DNA of 64,000 bases. Source: Candidatus Gastranaerophilales bacterium. GTDB lineage: Bacteria > Cyanobacteriota > Vampirovibrionia > Gastranaerophilales > Gastranaerophilaceae. The DNA lies in assembly GCA_944324825.1 (NCBI GenBank), contig CALUXU010000004.1, positions 62,001 to 126,000 of the forward strand. The letters run 5' to 3'. Of this stretch, positions 63,058 through 64,000 are shown one piece after another (positions within the stretch are counted from its first letter, which is position 1; each line of letters begins with the position of its first letter). The notes beneath the pieces are model-generated. The model ran no database searches. It had not been told where the DNA came from and was given only the letters and a program-made list of their open reading frames with translations. The translations under genes were made by a program, and so were the position numbers.

Positions 63058-63456
63058 ATGACAATAGCAAAATCTGTTGTTACGGGAACCGTATTCAGAG
63101 CACCTGAAAAACGCTTTACTCAAAACAATGTCGCTGTTTATTCTTTAATTCTAAATATTGGTGACAGAGAGGAAACTCTTATTCGGGTATTATCAACAAG
63201 AACAATACTTGAACCAGTTTTGGAAAGTATTTCTAAAGGTGATAAAATTTTGGTCGAAGGCAGATTACAAACTGCAAACGCCAAAATGGAAGACGGCTCA
63301 GAACGTAAGATTTTTGAAATAGATGCTAACGCAATTGAAAAAATGGGAGCAGTTTCATCTTCTTCATCACCGGCACAATCAAGCGGTGAAATATCCAAAT
63401 TTGCAGAAGAAGAATTTTCCGAAGAACTAATCGGAGAAGAAGAAATCCCGTTCTAG
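63058..63456 (+). CDS. ssb: Single-stranded DNA-binding protein
   Basis: 132 aa with one OB-fold (SVVTGTVFRAPEKRFTQNNVAVYSL by pattern; IRVLSTR; LVEGRLQT), a short linker and the acidic C-terminal tip ending in EEEIPF, which contacts replication and repair proteins. Slightly short but complete. Three bases after rpsF. Confidence 0.93.
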   Translation: MTIAKSVVTGTVFRAPEKRFTQNNVAVYSLILNIGDREETLIRVLSTRTILEPVLESISKGDKILVEGRLQTANAKMEDGSERKIFEIDANAIEKMGAVSSSSSPAQSSGEISKFAEEEFSEELIGEEEIPF

Positions 63457-63524
63457 GGTTTCCCATTTATAAATAAGTAATGTAAATAGTAATAAATTAA
63501 GGCTAGAAAGGCAAAACTAAAACA

Positions 63525-63755
63525 ATGGCAAGACAAGAACAAGACAGAAAAAAACGTAAAAGCTGCAGTTTTTGTGCTGATCACGTAGACAGTATCGATT
63601 ACAAAGATGCTGCTAAGTTGAAAAGATATTTAACAGAAGCAGGCAAAATCATTCCTAGACGTGTAACAGGCAACTGTGCAAGACACCAAAGAATGATAGC
63701 TAAAGCTGTTAAAAAAGCTAGAGAAGCAGCTATCATCGGATACGTTTTTGACTAG
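63525..63755 (+). CDS. rpsR: 30S ribosomal protein S18
   Basis: 76 aa, with RKSCSFCADHVDSIDYKDAAKLKRYLTEAGKIIPRRVTG by pattern, including the pair of cysteines near the N-terminus that is found in many S18 proteins. AAAGG lies 13 bases before the ATG. Followed by a strong terminator. Confidence 0.97.
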   Translation: MARQEQDRKKRKSCSFCADHVDSIDYKDAAKLKRYLTEAGKIIPRRVTGNCARHQRMIAKAVKKAREAAIIGYVFD

Positions 63756-63769
63756 TCAGAGGATTAAAA

Positions 63770-63810
63770 AACACCAAAGATAGGTTATCCTGTCTTTGGT
63801 GTAATTTTTT
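63770..63810 (+). terminator. Terminator of rpsF-ssb-rpsR
   Basis: ACACCAAAGATAGG/CCTGTCTTTGGTGT stem (one mismatch) with TTAT loop, followed by AATTTTTT. Confidence 0.9.
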
Positions 63811-63832
63811 GGAATAAGAGGAAAATATTAAA

Positions 63833-64000
63833 ATGTCAGAAAATCAAATAACAATCAGATCAGATAGAGATACCGAATACACTTTTCAATACAAAGGTGA
63901 AGATGTAACATTGAAAGCAGGCGGAATTCTTTCCATCGCTGACGGACTTGAACACGTTGTTCTTCCGACTGTTGCAATGAAGGTAATAAATAATCTGATA
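63833..64000 (+). CDS. Start of an unknown gene, cut by the window edge
   Basis: 56 codons are visible (MSENQITIRSDRDTEY at the start, then KGEDVTLKAGGILS). AGAGG precedes the ATG. Too short to assign; nothing recognisable yet. Confidence 0.6.
   Translation, partial: MSENQITIRSDRDTEYTFQYKGEDVTLKAGGILSIADGLEHVVLPTVAMKVINNLI

Noticed and set aside
1-64000. CRISPR arrays, tRNA or rRNA genes
   Set aside because: No regularly spaced direct repeats and no cloverleaf or rRNA sequences were seen in the intergenic stretches, which are mostly short.

Overview
The window is AT-rich and gene-dense and most likely comes from a non-photosynthetic relative of the Cyanobacteria, of the Gastranaerophilales/Melainabacteria (Vampirovibrionia) type. 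The strongest evidence is the split RNA polymerase beta' gene: rpoC1 (569 aa) and rpoC2 (1288 aa, with a very long insertion in the trigger loop) follow rpoB, which is the cyanobacterial-lineage arrangement. A Kdo transferase and a GT9 heptosyltransferase-like enzyme point to a lipopolysaccharide outer membrane. dapF fits diaminopimelate-type peptidoglycan. fliP-fliQ-fliR show a flagellar-type export gate. A HgdC/BadF-type [4Fe-4S] activator and an NfnA-like flavoprotein suit an anaerobe. Lineage assignment is inference from content; no rRNA or tRNA gene was seen.

Layout. 1-8 kb: lineage-specific unknown genes, a GT9 transferase, aroF, and a structured intergenic repeat (copy A, about 2361-2931). 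8-13 kb: acyl-CoA dehydratase activator, surE, alaS. 13-19 kb: gyrA, an LCP-family protein, an RseP-type protease and rplI on one strand. 19-28 kb: a candidate kinase-fold protein, an isocitrate dehydrogenase-like gene, the TPR-nadD-yqeK-panE operon, a 24-codon ORF between two hairpins (not a standard annotation), a YkgJ-family Fe-S protein and pncC. 28-37 kb: a secreted hydrolase with Asp in the nucleophile position, an RNA uracil methyltransferase, an HD-GYP protein that has lost its metal ligands, a GH38 mannosidase, purA and an NfnA-like gene. 37-39 kb: fliPQR and a 50-aa gene. 39-49 kb: thioredoxin and rpoC2-rpoC1-rpoB. 49-54.5 kb: mnmE, then an accessory patch with a lipase flanked by two copies of a small membrane protein, and an XRE regulator next to a 42-bp perfect palindrome. 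54.5-60.6 kb: spoU-pepP-ppiC, rimP-nusA behind a leader terminator, and waaA. 60.6-61.4 kb: repeat copy B. 61.4-64 kb: a STAS-like gene, dapF, rpsF-ssb-rpsR and a truncated gene.

Most interesting signals. (1) Two opposite-strand copies of a mosaic intergenic repeat carry hairpins whose stem sequence changes while pairing and loop are kept. (2) Three sigma-28-like promoter matches, one before the degenerate HD-GYP gene and one before the 50-aa gene just after fliR. (3) At least nine genes without a Shine-Dalgarno have a -10-like hexamer ending exactly 6 nt before the ATG, the geometry of leaderless mRNAs. (4) A kinase-like protein with a disordered N-terminus in a genome with an export gate. 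(5) A lipase flanked by duplicated membrane proteins, resembling an effector/immunity layout. Functions for (4) and (5) are inference.
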